Assembly (NCBI RefSeq): GCF_024519285.1
Contig: NZ_JAMZCY010000011.1
Location: 186,001-250,000 of the forward strand
DNA: 64,000 bases
Direction: 5' to 3'
Source: Cohnella sp. WQ 127256
GTDB lineage: Bacteria; Bacillota; Bacilli; Paenibacillales; Paenibacillaceae
Shown in pieces: positions 33,122 to 43,149 of this stretch (position 1 is the stretch's first letter; each line of letters starts with the position of its first letter). The notes under the pieces were generated by a model. The model ran no database searches. It was not told where the DNA came from and saw only the letters and a program-made list of their open reading frames with translations. The position numbers and the translations under genes were made by a program.

Positions 33122-34648
33122 TCATTCCATTGTATCGATGTTCCCAATATTCTTCCGAAAGGAAATCGGGGACACTCCAACGTATTTGCGAAATTTTGCG
33201 TGAAAATAATCCACATTCGTATAGCCGACCCGTTCCGCAACTTGATACACTTTCCTACCTTGCCGAAGCAAATCCTTAGCCTTCTCGATTCTGACTTTGT
33301 CCAGATAAGTGTTAAAGTTCTCCCCAGTTTCCTGTTTGAACAACTTTCCCAAATAGGAGCTATTATAACCTAGCGCTTCAGCAAGCGATTCCAGCTTCAG
33401 ATTGTCCGAGCTATTCCGATGGATCAGTTCGACCATTTTGCGGACTTGGTTATCCGCTCCAGCGCCATTCTCGCTAAGCTTGCCGCAAATTTCTGTACAA
33501 ATGGAGAACAGATGCCTCAGCAGATGCTCATACCGATATTCGCTATATAACGCGGCCACCTCCGAATTATATTTTCGAACATGCTCGCGTTGCTCCGGCC
33601 GGGTCTGTGATAATTTGGTTAACGCGACCGACATTCTTGAGATGAAGCCTGATTTGATGTCCTGCTCCGAAGCTCCCGCCGCCACCCAATTGGTGCCCAT
33701 CCGGCGCAAAGCAGCCTCCGCAGCATCTGGATTCTCAGCTTCCAGGGCAATGCTTAGCTTGTCCTCCTCGGAGCTGTCTTCCGCTTCCGTGTCTCTGACG
33801 GGCAGTTCCGGTTCTTCGACGTAAAGCTTACCTCCCGCGTACAGAAATCGATGCTTCATTAGTGAACGGGCTCGTTCGTATGAGGCTTTCAACGAAGCCT
33901 GGTCTGGAACTGCCCCCCCCGCCACCACGATAAAATCTAGTCTGCACTCTACGCACACCTCGGAGATCAGTCGATAGACCGTGCTGTGCGCAGTACGGAA
34001 AGCTGCGGTATCCTTCAGCAGCAAGCCGACATACGGATCCGCGAAGAACACGACTCCCTTGCCGGCACGTTCGAAGCGATCGGACAGCAGATTTTTGGCC
34101 TGGGCAATGACATCCGTATCGAACTCTTCATGACTCTGAAGCTTGACGAGAGCTACTTCGTAGGAGGACCAGTTCCAATTGTTCCTGCCATTCAGCACAT
34201 GATCTTCCCCGGACATCAGACGCATAATCGCGCTTTCCCGATCCGGACCTTCGACAACTTTCCTGTCGTCCTCTTCGATCGCGTCCTTAAGAAGACTCAA
34301 ATATTTAATAAGCTCATCCTCGTCTATTGGTTTAAGCATATAGCCGTCTACTTTCAACTGTAGAGCAGTGCGCGCATATTCGAAATCCGCGTACCCACTA
34401 AGAATCAGAAAACGGGGACAGGGTCGGTGCTGTTCTTGAATTGTCCGCAGCAGCTCGAGTCCATCCATCCCGGGCATGCGAATGTCTACGATCATCAGCC
34501 GCGGCTTCAGAAGAGGAACCTTACGCAGCGCTTCCATCGCATCAGAAGCGACATCCACGACTCGAAAGCCTTGTTCCTCCCAATCGATGATCGTTCGCAG
34601 CCCTTCCCGGATCAACGGCTCGTCATCCACAATCAATACGGTATACAT
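33122..34648 (-). CDS. YesN-type response regulator, AraC family
   Basis: 508 residues. Receiver domain MYTVLIVDDEPLIREGL with phospho-acceptor in MIVDIRMPGMDG, a long linker, and a C-terminal AraC DNA-binding domain (LAEALGYNSSYLGKLFKQETG, VAERVGYTNVDYFHAKFRKY). It starts 4 bp after the kinase stop codon. Probable activator of the LplBC-A importer. Confidence 0.92.
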   Translation of the reverse strand: MYTVLIVDDEPLIREGLRTIIDWEEQGFRVVDVASDAMEALRKVPLLKPRLMIVDIRMPGMDGLELLRTIQEQHRPCPRFLILSGYADFEYARTALQLKVDGYMLKPIDEDELIKYLSLLKDAIEEDDRKVVEGPDRESAIMRLMSGEDHVLNGRNNWNWSSYEVALVKLQSHEEFDTDVIAQAKNLLSDRFERAGKGVVFFADPYVGLLLKDTAAFRTAHSTVYRLISEVCVECRLDFIVVAGGAVPDQASLKASYERARSLMKHRFLYAGGKLYVEEPELPVRDTEAEDSSEEDKLSIALEAENPDAAEAALRRMGTNWVAAGASEQDIKSGFISRMSVALTKLSQTRPEQREHVRKYNSEVAALYSEYRYEHLLRHLFSICTEICGKLSENGAGADNQVRKMVELIHRNSSDNLKLESLAEALGYNSSYLGKLFKQETGENFNTYLDKVRIEKAKDLLRQGRKVYQVAERVGYTNVDYFHAKFRKYVGVSPISFRKNIGNIDTME

Positions 34649-34652
34649 AGCT

Positions 34653-36425
34653 TTAACCTCCTTCCGCAGGAATTTTGAATGACATTAGAGTTCCCCTGTC
34701 TGGCTCGCTCTCTATCTGTAATCTGGATGCCTCGCCGTAAGTCATCAACAGCCTCATCTGAATGTTATGCAGCCCTATCCGATCCGGATTCTGATCCGAA
34801 AGCGAGCGAAGTACTTCCTGTAGCTTCACTTCCAGCATGCCAATTCCATCGTCTTCGACAGTCACGTACAGCATGTCATCCTCCCTCCAAGCCCGAACCG
34901 TCACTGTGCCACCGCCAATCGTCTTCTCCAGCCCGTGTATGACCGAGTTCTCGACTAGAGGCTGGATCAGCAGCGGCAGGATTTTCGTATTCTCCGCGGA
35001 AGGATCTAGATGAAGCTCATACGAGATCCGGTCCTCGTGACGGAATTTTTGAATTTCCAGATAACAACGGATAATATCGAATTCCTCATGCAAATGTACA
35101 TCTTTGCCTGTCAACTCCAGATTTTTCCTCATGAGCCTGCCTAGCATCTTCACCGTCTGAGAAATCTCCTTCTCCCCCTGCAGATGAGCCTTCATTCGTA
35201 TCGATTCGAGTGCATTGTACAGAAAGTGCGGATTGATCTGGCTGGCGAGCATCTTCAGCTTAATCTCATTCTGCTTCCGTTCCATGTTGCGGGTAAGCTC
35301 TGACGATGCTTGCAATTCCTCCATCAGCACCCGGATGCTGCCGACCATTTGGTTGAATTGACGCTTTATTTGCCCAATTTCGTCGTTCCCGTCCACGACC
35401 AACTCCGTGCTGAAGTTTCCCATCGCAACTTTGTTCATCTGCTTATTGAACTTTAGCAGTCGATTCGTAAGAACAGTGCAAATCGAGTAAATGAGGACAA
35501 GCGCCACCAAAAAGACGACAACAAGAATTTGAAGGCCGACCGACGTGATCCGATTCGCTTCCTTCATGATGCTCTCAACAGGAAAAACAGACACAATTTT
35601 AAGTCCATTGTAGCTGTTCTCCAGCCGCACAAGCTTCACGATTACTTTGGATACAACGCCGCCAACGGGCAACTCGTACTTGCCCGGCTCCAAACTCGCG
35701 ACCTGCTCCCCCCATGCCGATTCGGCAAGTCCCATGCCGATCACTCCCTCAAGATTGGAGGAGACGACAACGCCCATCTCGTCAACAAGTACGATTTCCG
35801 GCTCTTCCTGTTTCAGGATCCCGCTTAATTCGCTTGTGTTCACGTCGACTTGCAGTAAGCCGATCGCTCTGCTTTCGGGAAAATAGACGCTACGAACGAG
35901 GCTTAGCATACTGTCCGAGGAACGGGAAACGTTTTTGAAATAATACCAGCCTAAACGTCCAGTTTGTTCGATCGCCGAGCGGAACCAGAACGATGAGCTT
36001 GTTTCTTCGTGGAGCGGCGTAAACTCCCAGTTATCGATAAGCGTCGGATTGTCCACGTATACTTTGAACCGGGTTACTTCCGTATTGAAATCAAGGAAGG
36101 TTTTGAATTTCTTGTAGTTCCGATAGGCATCGACAACTTGAAACACGTTCTTGTAACGGGTCGTTGCGACATTCTCCATATCGGTGTCGAGCACGAGCTG
36201 ATTAGCCAGAAGCGCAGGAACGCCCATATGCTCGTGAACACGGCTCTCAACCCGCTCCACCGTGCTCTCTAACTGCTCTGTCGCACGTTCCAATGCAGTC
36301 TGCCGGAATTCCTGCATAACGAAGAAACCGATGATCATAAACGGCAGAATGAAAAACAGCATGTAGGACCACACCATCTTGTTGCGCAGCTTCATGTCAT
36401 TAAATGTTCTAGCGTACCGATTCAA
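34653..36425 (-). CDS. YesM-type sensor histidine kinase
   Basis: 590 residues. Helix 1 at about 18-38, an extracellular sensor region of about 260 residues, helix 2 (LQILVVVFLVALVLIYSI), HAMP, His_kinase motif INPHFLYNALESI and HATPase motifs VENSVIHG and GLHNIQ. Partner of the adjacent AraC-type regulator. A cre site lies 46 bp upstream of the start, so sensing as well as import is under catabolite control. Confidence 0.92.
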   Translation of the reverse strand: MNRYARTFNDMKLRNKMVWSYMLFFILPFMIIGFFVMQEFRQTALERATEQLESTVERVESRVHEHMGVPALLANQLVLDTDMENVATTRYKNVFQVVDAYRNYKKFKTFLDFNTEVTRFKVYVDNPTLIDNWEFTPLHEETSSSFWFRSAIEQTGRLGWYYFKNVSRSSDSMLSLVRSVYFPESRAIGLLQVDVNTSELSGILKQEEPEIVLVDEMGVVVSSNLEGVIGMGLAESAWGEQVASLEPGKYELPVGGVVSKVIVKLVRLENSYNGLKIVSVFPVESIMKEANRITSVGLQILVVVFLVALVLIYSICTVLTNRLLKFNKQMNKVAMGNFSTELVVDGNDEIGQIKRQFNQMVGSIRVLMEELQASSELTRNMERKQNEIKLKMLASQINPHFLYNALESIRMKAHLQGEKEISQTVKMLGRLMRKNLELTGKDVHLHEEFDIIRCYLEIQKFRHEDRISYELHLDPSAENTKILPLLIQPLVENSVIHGLEKTIGGGTVTVRAWREDDMLYVTVEDDGIGMLEVKLQEVLRSLSDQNPDRIGLHNIQMRLLMTYGEASRLQIESEPDRGTLMSFKIPAEGG

Positions 36426-36470
36426 GGCTCCTCCCCCTCATCATTCTAGTATTGGGTAGCATTCTGAGCA

Positions 36471-36487
36471 TTGCAAGCGTTTTCTTA
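36471..36487. promoter_or_regulatory. CcpA catabolite-response element (cre)
   Basis: TTGCAAGCGTTTTCTTA matches WTGNAARCGNWWWCAWW with one mismatch (T for the A after C). It is upstream of the histidine kinase gene. Confidence 0.6.
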
Positions 36488-36530
36488 TCTTATTTTGGGA
36501 CAAAATGGAATGTTGGCGCACTTGCACAAA

Positions 36531-36577
36531 TGAAAGGACCTGAACCTCCGCTTGGCAACGGAGGTTCAGGTCCTTTC
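36531..36577. terminator. terminator of the Rrf2 gene
   Basis: 19-bp stem GAAAGGACCTGAACCTCCG paired with its complement around CTTGGCAA, 37 bases after the Rrf2 stop codon. Confidence 0.85.
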
Positions 36578-36613
36578 ATTTGGCAATAGTGACGAAATGT
36601 CCACTATAACCCT

Positions 36614-37084
36614 TTATTGGGCCGCGCAATCGTCCGATTTCTCATAACCACCTGCGCGATCCGCGATTCGACCGATCGTATCTTTCTCAAGAACAAGCAG
36701 CATGGCGCGATCCATCTCGCTTGTTATTTCCGCAAATATCGTATTCATCTCTATGCCGAACGCATGGCTTCCCGCTGTTTCCCGAATGGCGGAGCATAGC
36801 GGATCAGCAACTTGTAGTACTGTGAATACTTCAGCTAGAGTTATTGAATAAGGGTCGCGGATCAGTCGGTACCCACCGTCCCGCCCTTCCCGCGTCTCAA
36901 GGATGCCGCCCTTAGCTAGGCTGGACAGAATTCGCCGTAACAAGGTCGCTTCCGATTGCAGCAACATTGCAAGCTCTGCGCTAGGACAGGTTCGTACGTT
37001 ATCTTTGGACAAGATCACGAGCGCTTGCAGCGCTAACCCGAACCATTTGAAATGATAAGACCCGACGCACTTCTCCGGATTCAT
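36614..37084 (-). CDS. Rrf2 family transcriptional regulator
   Basis: 156 residues. Winged helix with PSAELAMLLQSEATLLRRILS and the wing GGILETREGRDGGYRL, both typical of Rrf2. The cysteines C6, C33 and C97 are not arranged as in Fe-S-binding IscR, so a cofactor cannot be assumed. Single gene between Tex and a strong terminator. Rrf2 proteins sense redox, NO or metabolites; the target here is unknown. Confidence 0.85.
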   Translation of the reverse strand: MNPEKCVGSYHFKWFGLALQALVILSKDNVRTCPSAELAMLLQSEATLLRRILSSLAKGGILETREGRDGGYRLIRDPYSITLAEVFTVLQVADPLCSAIRETAGSHAFGIEMNTIFAEITSEMDRAMLLVLEKDTIGRIADRAGGYEKSDDCAAQ

Positions 37085-37185
37085 GCAATCACCCCCAGTT
37101 GCTTGAATTGTACCGAAAAGTCAGTTCCGGGGCAAGAGGTAATCTTTGAATACGCAAGCCAAAGGATCATACAGCGACCACTACG

Positions 37186-39369
37186 TCAAGGCTGGCGCAT
37201 CGTTAAGCTGACGCGTCCCTTCTTCAAATCGGATCCAAGTACCCAAACAGTAACCGTATCGCCGACTGCGACGACCTCGGTAGGATGTTTGACGAATTTA
37301 TTGCTGATTTGGGAAATGTGCACTAGACCATCATTTTTGATCCCGATATCGACGAAAGCACCAAAATCGACTACATTACGAACGGTTCCCTTCAGTTCCA
37401 TGCCAGGCTTCAAATCTTCGATATCCAACACATCTGTATGAAAGATCGGAGGGGGCAGCTCATCACGCGGATCTCGTCCAGGACGTTGCAAGCTATCTAC
37501 GATATCCCGAAGTGTCGGCACACCAACACCCAGACGAACAGATATCTCCTCAAGCTCGATATCCTTCAGCTTATCCTTCAATGTTTCCGTGCCGATATCT
37601 GTTAATTTCAATCCAAGATCCTTGAAGAGCTTGCCGACCACATCGTAAGATTCGGGATGAATCGGAGTGCGATCCAGCGGGTTCTTCCCATCAGATATCC
37701 GTAAAAACCCTGCGCATTGCTCATACGTTTTAGCACCAAGCCGCGGTACCTTCTGGATTTGTGAGCGCTCGACGAACTTCCCTTTCTCCTCGCGGAGCTT
37801 CACAATATTACGCGCCATCGTTGCATTAATGCCAGAGACATAGGAGAGCAGTGAAGGAGATGCCGTATTAACGTCCACGCCAACATGGTTAACCGCCGAT
37901 TCCACGACTCCGGTTAAGCTTTCGTCTAATTTTTTCTGTGTGACATCATGCTGGTATTGACCAACACCAATTGCTTTCGGTTCAATTTTCACGAGCTCTG
38001 CCAGAGGATCCTGCAATCTACGAGCGATGGAAACCGCGCTACGCTCAGAAACATCTAAATCCGGGAACTCTTCTGCAGCAAGCTTGGAAGCAGAATACAC
38101 GCTCGCTCCCGCCTCATTGACGATTAAGTATTGCAGCTTATGCTCAGGCATGTCACGAATGATGTTTACGACGAATTGCTCCGACTCCCTTGAGCCTGTT
38201 CCATTACCAATAACAATCAATTGAATGCCATATTGGTTGATCATCCGTCGGAAAATGACTTCCGCCTCTGCAATCTTATTGTGAGGAGGGGTTGGATAAG
38301 TAACAGCTACCTCCATCAGCTTGCCAGTATCATCCACGACAGCTAGCTTACAGCCTGTCCGGTAAGCCGGATCAACGCCGAGCACAACTCGTCCTTTGAC
38401 CGGAGGTTGCAGCAGTAGGTTACGTAAATTTTCTGAAAAAATACTGATCGCATGCTCTTCCGCTCGTTCTGTTAATTCACCACGCAGCTCACGTTCAATC
38501 GATGGGGCAATCAGACGTTTATAGGCATCCTCAGCAGTCGCTGCCAAAGTATCACGAGTGATCGACGGCCCCTTCAACGTTCTTCTATTCAGCTCTTCAA
38601 CGATACGATCTGTTGGAATATCGATAGAAACTCCGAGCACTTCTTCACGTTCTCCACGATTCATCGCCAGAACGCGATGGGGTGGCAGCCGCTTAACCGG
38701 CTCTGAATATTTATAGTACATCTCATAGACGGATTCGGCTTCCGCATCCTTGGCTTTACTTTGCAGCACACCTTGATCCCATGTGAATTTACGAACCCAG
38801 CGGCGAATATCCGCATCATCAGCGAGTCCTTCCGCCACAATATCGGATGCGCCTTGAATCGCTTCCTCAGGCGTATTCACACCCTTATCGGAGTTTAAGT
38901 ACCTTGCTGCCTCCCCTAGTAAATCGCCTTGTCTAGGCTGAGAGAGCAGCCATATAGCTAACGGCTCTAGACCACGTTCCTTCGCGACGCTAGCACGAGT
39001 TTTCCGCTTCTGGCGGTATGGACGATAGAGATCCTCCACTTCCTGCAGCTTAGTAGACTTCTCAATAGCCGCCTGCAGCTCAGGAGTCAGCTTGCCCTGC
39101 TCCTCGATCAAACGGATAACCTCACCCTTGCGATCCTCAAGACCCTTCAGGTAAGTGCGACGATCGTCTATGGCACGAAGCTGCACCTCATCCAACTCAC
39201 CCGTCATTTCTTTACGATATCTCGCGATAAAAGGAATCGTGTTCCCGTCATCCAGCAAAGTAGCGACAGTCCTTACTTGACCTAAGCCGATCCCAAGCTC
39301 ACCAGCGATTTGCTTAATCATTCTCTCTTGCTTATTAGCTAGTACCGCCGTCTCATTTCCAACGCTCAT
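37186..39369 (-). CDS. tex: Tex family RNA-binding transcription accessory protein
   Basis: 727 residues from the ATG at 39369 (GGGAGG nine bases upstream); the frame extends ten residues further without a site. Domains in order: N-terminal Tex helical region, YqgF-like RNase H fold (VVLGVDPAYRTGCKLAVVD), helix-hairpin-helix region (VDVNTASPSLLSYVSGIN) and a C-terminal S1 domain (GTVRNVVDFGAFVDIGIKND). Cytoplasmic nucleic-acid-binding protein that influences transcription; widely conserved and full length. Confidence 0.94.
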   Translation of the reverse strand: MSVGNETAVLANKQERMIKQIAGELGIGLGQVRTVATLLDDGNTIPFIARYRKEMTGELDEVQLRAIDDRRTYLKGLEDRKGEVIRLIEEQGKLTPELQAAIEKSTKLQEVEDLYRPYRQKRKTRASVAKERGLEPLAIWLLSQPRQGDLLGEAARYLNSDKGVNTPEEAIQGASDIVAEGLADDADIRRWVRKFTWDQGVLQSKAKDAEAESVYEMYYKYSEPVKRLPPHRVLAMNRGEREEVLGVSIDIPTDRIVEELNRRTLKGPSITRDTLAATAEDAYKRLIAPSIERELRGELTERAEEHAISIFSENLRNLLLQPPVKGRVVLGVDPAYRTGCKLAVVDDTGKLMEVAVTYPTPPHNKIAEAEVIFRRMINQYGIQLIVIGNGTGSRESEQFVVNIIRDMPEHKLQYLIVNEAGASVYSASKLAAEEFPDLDVSERSAVSIARRLQDPLAELVKIEPKAIGVGQYQHDVTQKKLDESLTGVVESAVNHVGVDVNTASPSLLSYVSGINATMARNIVKLREEKGKFVERSQIQKVPRLGAKTYEQCAGFLRISDGKNPLDRTPIHPESYDVVGKLFKDLGLKLTDIGTETLKDKLKDIELEEISVRLGVGVPTLRDIVDSLQRPGRDPRDELPPPIFHTDVLDIEDLKPGMELKGTVRNVVDFGAFVDIGIKNDGLVHISQISNKFVKHPTEVVAVGDTVTVWVLGSDLKKGRVSLTMRQP

Positions 39370-39574
39370 CGATAAGTGCCTCCCGTTGCTTAATTGCATC
39401 CTATTATTATGAATTTCTTGAGGAGCTTACGCAAGCTTCCCAATGATTTCGTTACAAACAGACTACTCCTCACGTGATTAGAAGTTGTCTGAGATGTGGG
39501 CGCTGCAGTTAGGTTTCGCAGAGCTGCGCCACTTCGCCAGACCTTTTGGAGCCCGAAATCTAAAGGACAAACGC

Positions 39575-39621
39575 AAAAAAACCGAGAGAAGGCACTTTTT
39601 CCAAAGTGTCTATCTCTCGGG
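39575..39621 (-). terminator. terminator downstream of the M29 aminopeptidase
   Basis: CCGAGAGA/TCTCTCGG outer stem with an inner CACTTT/AAAGTG stem; minus-strand reading continues into TTTTTTTGCG. The rest of 39370-39700 shows nothing else. Confidence 0.75.
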
Positions 39622-39700
39622 TCTGGTTCTCGGAAGCCGAGTAGGAGCGATTAGTCTACAATTGCTCTACTCCTGCTCCCCACCACCTGCTTACCCGTCA

Positions 39701-40942
39701 TTAAATCGCCCAGCCGCCTTTGCGGAATACGGGTACGACTGTTCCATCAGCGAGTACACCATCGATATCCATGTCGGCTGAACCAATCATGAAATCAACA
39801 TGCATAATGCTGGAGTTAACGCCATTTTCCACGAGTGCTTCCGCTGACATTTGCTTGCCACCTTCGACGTTAAAGGCATAACCACTACCGATTGCCAAAT
39901 GATTCGAAGCATTCTCGTCGAATAATGTATTGAGGAATAGCACGTTGGATTGTGAGATCGGTGATTCATGAGGCACGAGTGCAACTTCTCCTAAGAAGTG
40001 CGAGCCTTCGTCCGTATCAACAAGCTGCTGCAAAATCTCTTGGCCCTGCTCAGCCTCAACTTTGATAATTCGTCCATTCTCGAACGTTAGCTTAAAGCCA
40101 TCGATAATATTTCCTCCATGACTAAGTGGCTTCGTGCTCGATACATATCCGTTAACGCCTGTTTTGAGAGGTACAGTGAACACCTCTTCCGTCGGCATAT
40201 TAGCCATGAAAGGGATCCCTTTCTCATTCGTGCTGCTAGCCGCAACCCACAAGTGCTTCTCTGGCAGCTCGATCGTAAGCTCTGTTCCAGGAGCCCGATA
40301 TTGAAGCTTGTGGAAATGCTTCTCGTTCAGGATATCGCTTTTCAGATGAAGCGTCTTGTTGTGCTCTTCCCACGCCTGCACCGGATCTGCAGCATCCAAC
40401 CGCACAGACTTGAATATCGCCTGCCACAACAGATCAACCGCATACTGCTCGGAAACGCTATCTGGGAATACCTTAACTGCCCAATCCTTAGTTGATGCCG
40501 CAACAACCGTCCAGCTTACTTTATCCGCTTGAATCGCTCGTCTAAATTCAGCTAGCCCTTTCCCCGATGCCTTCTGATAATTACCAATACGCGTCGAATC
40601 AATGCCCTTCAACAAATCCGGATTTGGTGAAATGATGGAGATGAATGCTGCACCTTTTGCTAAGAATGCATTTCTTTTTGCTGTCTCCCATTCTGGGAAG
40701 CTTGTAAATAGTTCATCTGACGCTTTCTCGTATTTCAATCTTGATAACGCCTCGTCAACCCAATCTACATGTACATTGCTTGCTCCAGCTTCATAAGCTT
40801 TAGCTGCCACCTGGCGAACAAGTGAAGCCACCTCGATGGAACCGGTGATGTATACTTCTTGACCCTCTTGTACGTTCACTCCGACTTTCACGATCAGTTC
40901 TGCGTATTTATCTATCTGCTGGTTAAATGATACCATGTTCAT
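39701..40942 (-). CDS. M29 family aminopeptidase (AmpS/aminopeptidase T)
   Basis: 413 residues, the usual length. Metal-ligand regions NMPTEEVFT, EVALVPHESPIS and NHLAIGSGYAF, and the C-terminal HVDFMIGS. It is a cytoplasmic dimeric metallopeptidase that removes N-terminal residues from peptides. Start at either of two ATGs, 40942 or 40936, after GGAG; the first fits slightly better. It stands between the Tex and ndoA genes as a separate unit. Confidence 0.92.
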   Translation of the reverse strand: MNMVSFNQQIDKYAELIVKVGVNVQEGQEVYITGSIEVASLVRQVAAKAYEAGASNVHVDWVDEALSRLKYEKASDELFTSFPEWETAKRNAFLAKGAAFISIISPNPDLLKGIDSTRIGNYQKASGKGLAEFRRAIQADKVSWTVVAASTKDWAVKVFPDSVSEQYAVDLLWQAIFKSVRLDAADPVQAWEEHNKTLHLKSDILNEKHFHKLQYRAPGTELTIELPEKHLWVAASSTNEKGIPFMANMPTEEVFTVPLKTGVNGYVSSTKPLSHGGNIIDGFKLTFENGRIIKVEAEQGQEILQQLVDTDEGSHFLGEVALVPHESPISQSNVLFLNTLFDENASNHLAIGSGYAFNVEGGKQMSAEALVENGVNSSIMHVDFMIGSADMDIDGVLADGTVVPVFRKGGWAI

Positions 40943-40971
40943 TCACGCTCCAATTGAATAGTATACAATCA

Positions 40972-41004
40972 AAAACGACAGGAAGCTGTAAGCAGCCCCT
41001 GTCT
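40972..41004 (-). terminator. terminator of the alr-ndoAI-ndoA operon
   Basis: GACAGG/CCTGTC stem with an inner AGCTG/CAGC extension; the minus-strand reading ends in GTTTTTG. Confidence 0.75.
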
Positions 41005-41012
41005 CTTCATTA

Positions 41013-41363
41013 TTAGAAATCAATTAAGCCAACGCTAATTTGTAAAGCGTCATCCACTTTACGCATCGTTTCGTCGTCCAAATGTGTAATTTTATCCGTT
41101 AACCGTTGTTTATCGATCGTACGGATTTGTTCAAGCAGGATGACCGAATCACGTTCCATCCCATGGGTCTTAGCTTCTATTTCGACGTGAGTAGGCAGCT
41201 TCGCTTTCTGGATCTGCGCCGTTATGGCCGCTACAATAACCGTTGGACTAAAGCGATTGCCAATATCGTTCTGGATAATAAGGACAGGGCGTACCCCTCC
41301 TTGTTCCGAACCTACGACGGGCGACAAATCCGCATAGAAAACATCCCCGCGTTTCACAATCAA
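41013..41363 (-). CDS. ndoA: EndoA (MazF-type) mRNA endoribonuclease toxin
   Basis: 116 residues, matching B. subtilis NdoA (YdcE) through almost its whole length: MIVKRGDVFYADLSPVVGSEQ, RPVLIIQND and VILLEQIRTIDK. It cleaves single-stranded mRNA (UACAU in B. subtilis) and is held inactive by the antitoxin encoded 3 bp upstream. The order alr-ndoAI-ndoA is conserved in Bacillales. Confidence 0.95.
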   Translation of the reverse strand: MIVKRGDVFYADLSPVVGSEQGGVRPVLIIQNDIGNRFSPTVIVAAITAQIQKAKLPTHVEIEAKTHGMERDSVILLEQIRTIDKQRLTDKITHLDDETMRKVDDALQISVGLIDF

Positions 41364-41366
41364 ATT

Positions 41367-41648
41367 TTACACCCCGCTTACGAGGCGACCGAGTATACTT
41401 TCTGCATCCTCTTCAGCATGGAACGCTTCCGATGCCATATGCAGATTGATCTTAGCCATTTCCAAATATCCGCGCTGCATCGCGTCGCGAATCAACCGTT
41501 TCTTGCGATCAACCAAGTAGACCTTCATCGCTTGGCGAATGATCTCGCTACGATTGGTATTTTCCTTAGCGACGACAAAATCGACTTCACGCAGCAAATG
41601 ATCCGGAAGACTGATCATAATCCGTTTCGTATTGTGTAGATTGGCCAC
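41367..41648 (-). CDS. ndoAI: EndoAI antitoxin (ribbon-helix-helix)
   Basis: 93 residues. The N-terminal ribbon-helix-helix (RIMISLPDHLLREVDFVVAKE) would bind DNA as a dimer, and the C-terminal tail blocks the EndoA active site. It is directly upstream of ndoA in the classical antitoxin-first order. Confidence 0.93.
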   Translation of the reverse strand: MANLHNTKRIMISLPDHLLREVDFVVAKENTNRSEIIRQAMKVYLVDRKKRLIRDAMQRGYLEMAKINLHMASEAFHAEEDAESILGRLVSGV

Positions 41649-41815
41649 CGGACAGACACCCCCAAGGATTTTCCAACAAGCACCCTATTTTCCAGTATGC
41701 ATGAGTCAACTGATAAATATACGATTATGACAAGTAAAAAAGTATCTTTACTGTAAACATTCTAGATTAAGCTATAACATTCCTCTAAGATCAAGCAAAA
41801 AATGATATTCCAATA

Positions 41816-42997
41816 TTACCCTAGCAATGGATTGACCACTGCGACAATCTCTCCATTACTCCGATATACTCTCGGAATACGTGCTGCTAACATGCAAATC
41901 AATTCATAATTAAGGGTACCTAGCTTCGCAGCCACTTCCTCGACGGAGAGAATCTCATCTCCTTGCCGACCAAGTAATACGACTTCTTCCCCGGGTTCAA
42001 TCTTCGGTTGTCCGATGGCCTCTGCATCATTTAATCGAATCATACATTGATCCATGCATATCGTACCCAATACTGGAACTCTGCGTCCTCGCACGAGTAC
42101 TTCCGCTTTTCCGCTTAGCATCCGGCTAAAGCCGTCCGCATAACCGATCGGTAACGTACCGATGGACTCTTCACCTTCGGTAAAATAACGCGTTCCATAG
42201 CTTATTCCTTCACCTGCTGCCAAGCTTTTGACATGCACAACGGAGGTTTTCAAGGCTAGCACCGGTTCCAATTGTACTTGCTTGGTATTCACTTCAGCAC
42301 TTGGGTATAGTCCATACATGCTAATGCCTAGACGAAGCATATTCCCGACATGCTCAGGCAAATCAATCCCAGCTGCGCTGTTACCAGAGTGGATGATCGA
42401 TATCGATATTCCCGAACGTCTCACATAATCAACAACGCTAGCGAAACGCTCAACTTGAAGGGCTGTATACGACTTATCCACTTCATCCGCGCGAGCATAA
42501 TGAGTGTACATGCCTTCGACTTCTAACTGCGGAAGTGTGAATGCACGCTCAATAAATTGCTCTGTTTCCTTGCCAGGAAGCAAACCAAGTCTACCCATTC
42601 CTGAATCGATTTTAATATGCGCGATTAGTTTGGGGCCTGATACGGGAAGCTTAGCCACCTCGTCAAGCATTTGATCTCGATATAATGTCACGGTAATCCT
42701 ATGCTCTCTTGCGAGGACGAAGCCCTCTGGAGGCGTGTATCCTAGCACCAGAATGGGAGCGTCAATTCCCGAAGCACGTAATTGCAACGCTTCATCCAGG
42801 AATGCAACACCCAAGTAATCGGCTCCAGCCGCTACTGCTCCTCTTGCAACTTCTACTGCTCCATGCCCATAAGCATTAGCCTTAACGGACGCCAGCAACT
42901 TCGTACCAGCAGTTAAGTGCTCACGGAATGCCCCTATGTTACGAGTAAGGGCATCTAAGGAAATTTCGGCCACGGTTGGCCGGTAATAATGGTTCAC
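41816..42997 (-). CDS. alr: alanine racemase
   Basis: 393 residues from the GTG at 42997 (AAGGTAGGTGAG upstream); an upstream extension to 43069 is not homologous to the family. The PLP lysine is K39 in SVKANAYGHG, the catalytic tyrosine is in ISYGTRYF, and LPIGYADGF is the usual PLP-phosphate region. It converts L-alanine to D-alanine for peptidoglycan. It lies between ydcC and ndoAI as in B. subtilis. Confidence 0.95.
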   Translation of the reverse strand: MNHYYRPTVAEISLDALTRNIGAFREHLTAGTKLLASVKANAYGHGAVEVARGAVAAGADYLGVAFLDEALQLRASGIDAPILVLGYTPPEGFVLAREHRITVTLYRDQMLDEVAKLPVSGPKLIAHIKIDSGMGRLGLLPGKETEQFIERAFTLPQLEVEGMYTHYARADEVDKSYTALQVERFASVVDYVRRSGISISIIHSGNSAAGIDLPEHVGNMLRLGISMYGLYPSAEVNTKQVQLEPVLALKTSVVHVKSLAAGEGISYGTRYFTEGEESIGTLPIGYADGFSRMLSGKAEVLVRGRRVPVLGTICMDQCMIRLNDAEAIGQPKIEPGEEVVLLGRQGDEILSVEEVAAKLGTLNYELICMLAARIPRVYRSNGEIVAVVNPLLG

Positions 42998-43110
42998 GAA
43001 CCACTCACCTACCTTACAGCTAAAAAACAACAATAAAGTAATGTTACTGGTCGGAGGCGGTACTGTCAACGATATTCAAGCAGACAAACTTTTCCTTCCG
43101 GGAGATAAAC

Positions 43111-43138
43111 AGGGCCGATCATGAAACGATCGGCCCCT
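43111..43138 (-). terminator. hairpin after the YdcC-like gene
   Basis: GGGCCGATC/GATCGGCCC perfect 9-bp stem with a 7-base loop; the T run is weak. Confidence 0.55.
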
Positions 43139-43149
43139 CTAACCCTTCC

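Noticed and set aside
36614..37084. Assignment of the Rrf2 gene as IscR or CymR
   Set aside because: The cysteine spacing does not fit IscR, and no cysteine-metabolism or Fe-S genes are adjacent.
41013..41648. NdoA/NdoAI as a mobile toxin-antitoxin or defence island
   Set aside because: It sits in the conserved ydcC-alr-ndoAI-ndoA housekeeping order of Bacillales with no mobile-element signs.
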